5,399 bases of DNA from CAYMJV01 sp964390545. Its GTDB lineage: Bacteria; Desulfobacterota; BSN033; UBA1163. A program made the translations under genes and the position numbers. How positions within the stretch are numbered: position 1 is the first letter of the stretch; each line of letters opens with the position of its first letter. The notes below the pieces were generated by a model. That model worked only from the letters and a program-made list of their open reading frames with translations, was not told where the DNA came from and did no database searches. This document shows positions 3,907 through 5,399 of the stretch, piece after piece. The stretch lies in assembly GCA_964390545.1 (NCBI GenBank), contig CAYMJV010000122.1, positions 1 through 5,399 on the forward strand, in the 5' to 3' direction.

Positions 3907-5399
3907 AGGACGTCTTGACCCTTCTCAAACCCCGCTTCCTCTCCTTTAAGAACAGGAGTCTTTCAAAAACCCGGAAAGGCCGGGGTCTCAGAATTCTTCT
4001 TTTAAGCACCATCGGCCTTGCCTTTTGGAGCGGCACCTTTGTCATCCTTTATCGCGTCCTGACCTATTTCCAAAGGATGGAGAGTTTTGGCGATATCCTT
4101 GCCTACAAGCTCCTTTCGATGGCATTGATCACCTTTTTTTCTCTCCTGATTTTCAGCAGCATCCTGACCTCGCTCTCGAAACTCTATCTGAGCAAAGACC
4201 TTGCGCTGGTTCATTCTATGCCCGTGTCAAGGGGGAAGATCTTTCTTGCCCGGTGGATGGAATCTACTTTGGACAGTTCTTGGATGGTCCTGATTTTCAG
4301 CCTACCCCTCTTTCTTTCCTACGGCATTGTGTACAAAACAGGAGTCTTTTACTATACGATGGTCAGCCTCAATCTCTTCCCCTTCTGCCTGATGGCCTCG
4401 AGCCTCAGTGTCCTCGCCGTCATGTTGGTGGCTTTTTTTCTACCAGCAGGTCGAGTCAGAGGTGTCTTCGTTCTTCTCGGTCTCTTTCTTCTGCTTCTTC
4501 TCGTCATTGTTTTTCGCTTGATCAGGCCGGAGAAGTTTGTCAATCCAGAGTCGTTGACTCCTTTTGTCCTCTACCTCAGGACCATGGATTCGTCCCATTC
4601 CCCATGGCTCCCGACCACCTGGTTTTTTGATACCCTCCGAGCCAGTTTGACAGGAGCGGCGAAGAATGCATTTTTCCATTCAGCCCTTTCCTGGAGTTTT
4701 GCTATCAGCCTGATCTTCATCACGACCTGGGCCTCCGGAGTCGTCTACTTCAAAGGGTTATCCAAAGCGCAGGTGGTTCCCCGGAGACTATTCACCTCCC
4801 GTCGTTTCAAGAGTCCAATGGAAGGGTTTCCCTTCCGTTTTCTCCCCGGTCCTGTCAGGGCCTTTACCACAAAGGAGATCAAGGCCTTTCTTAGAGACCA
4901 GACCCAGTGGTCACAGATCTTTTTGGTGGTGGCTCTCATTGTGATCTATCTCTACAACTTTTCGGTTCTGCCCCTGGAGCAGTCGTCCATCCGAATAGCG
5001 TACCTCCAAAACGTTCTCTCTTTTTTGAATATCGCCTTGGCCGCTTTTGTCCTGGCTGCTGTTTCAGCGAGGTTTGTCTTCCCCGCCGTCAGTCAGGAGG
5101 GTGAGGCTTTCTGGATTGTCAGGTCGTCACCCATTTCGATCCGGACTTTCCTCTGGATCAAGTTTTTCGTTTACTTCCTTCCTCTTCTCATCCTTTCAGA
5201 GGTGTTGATCGTGGTGACGAACCTCCTTCTTCATGTGACTCCTTTTATGATGGTCCTTTCGGTCCTGACGGTCTTCTTCATGGTTCCAGGGATCGTCTCC
5301 ATGGGTTTGGGTCTTGGCGCCGCCTATCCAGATTTTCAGGCTGAGAATCCAGCCCAGTCCGTCACAAGCCTTGGCGGTCTCATTTACATGACCCTATCG
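3903..5399 (+). CDS. ABC transporter permease, polytopic, cut at the window end
   Basis: At least 499 codons, open to the last base, with no stop. The ATG overlaps the ATPase stop by ATGA (3903-3906). Hydrophobic segments that I read as membrane spans lie near residues 31-50, 70-90, 127-143, 150-183 (one or two), 187-207, 262-283, 340-357, 373-394, 416-443 and 447-475. A charged stretch at about 284-335 is followed by FLRDQTQWSQI (329-339) leading into the next span. The segment YPDFQAENPAQSVTSLGG begins near residue 475. The RD-TQW-SQ and NPA-S-GG motifs remind me of the large 'putative ABC exporter' permease family (PF16949-like); that assignment is from memory. The N-terminal half and the half after residue 330 look like two transmembrane blocks, so one polypeptide may form the whole channel. 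It pairs with the preceding ATPase. The remaining C-terminus lies beyond the window. It has only a weak purine-rich stretch as RBS, so coupling is likely. Confidence 0.88.
   Translation, partial: MKDVLTLLKPRFLSFKNRSLSKTRKGRGLRILLLSTIGLAFWSGTFVILYRVLTYFQRMESFGDILAYKLLSMALITFFSLLIFSSILTSLSKLYLSKDLALVHSMPVSRGKIFLARWMESTLDSSWMVLIFSLPLFLSYGIVYKTGVFYYTMVSLNLFPFCLMASSLSVLAVMLVAFFLPAGRVRGVFVLLGLFLLLLLVIVFRLIRPEKFVNPESLTPFVLYLRTMDSSHSPWLPTTWFFDTLRASLTGAAKNAFFHSALSWSFAISLIFITTWASGVVYFKGLSKAQVVPRRLFTSRRFKSPMEGFPFRFLPGPVRAFTTKEIKAFLRDQTQWSQIFLVVALIVIYLYNFSVLPLEQSSIRIAYLQNVLSFLNIALAAFVLAAVSARFVFPAVSQEGEAFWIVRSSPISIRTFLWIKFFVYFLPLLILSEVLIVVTNLLLHVTPFMMVLSVLTVFFMVPGIVSMGLGLGAAYPDFQAENPAQSVTSLGGLIYMTLS

Noticed and set aside
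4025..4630. Plus-strand open frame of 201 codons within the permease region
   Set aside because: It is an out-of-frame shadow of the permease. The permease frame is continuous over the same stretch, starts at an ATGA overlap, and reads as membrane spans.
1..5399. tRNA, rRNA, riboswitch or insertion-sequence gene
   Set aside because: I saw no cloverleaf, no rRNA-like conserved words and no transposase or integrase motifs in any frame.

Overview
The window looks like chromosomal DNA from a Gram-negative bacterium of medium GC content. Three things point there: a protein with a Sec-type signal peptide, a membrane-anchored transglutaminase-like protein and an ABC exporter in one tight operon, and a family of extracytoplasmic-looking genes next to short intergenic repeats of the 'GTCATTCTGAGCG...GCGAAGAATCT' / 'TGTCATTGCGAGCGAAGC' kind. 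I associate that combination with Desulfobacterota-like (former Deltaproteobacteria) and related environmental genomes. The taxonomic guess is an inference; there is no marker gene here.

Layout. Positions 1-153 hold no gene that I can see. A class I SAM-dependent methyltransferase lies on the minus strand (154-831). A 572-bp non-coding stretch (832-1403) separates it from a divergent plus-strand operon. This stretch holds a GC-rich hairpin (873-913), a dense cluster of interspersed palindromic repeats (995-1284) bounded by a perfect 12-bp inverted repeat, and, just after the cluster, an extended -10 promoter (1322-1330). The operon has four genes: a 96-aa secreted small beta-rich protein (1404-1694), a 492-aa membrane-anchored transglutaminase-like protein with an intact Cys-His-Asp triad (1697-3175), a 244-aa ABC ATPase (3172-3906), and a polytopic ABC permease running off the right end (3903-5399, at least 499 codons).

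The four genes are spaced by 2 bp, then a 4-bp ATGA overlap, then another 4-bp ATGA overlap, so they are almost certainly co-transcribed and translationally coupled. The ATPase and permease should form one half or all of an ABC-2-like transporter. The transglutaminase-like protein and the small secreted protein would act on the outer side of the inner membrane. The substrate cannot be read from the sequence. The methyltransferase is transcribed away from the operon and there is no sign that it belongs to the same pathway.

The most interesting points are the repeat cluster with its nested palindromes, the way it generates a false N-terminal extension on the small secreted gene, and the coupling of a periplasmic transglutaminase-like enzyme with an exporter of unknown substrate.
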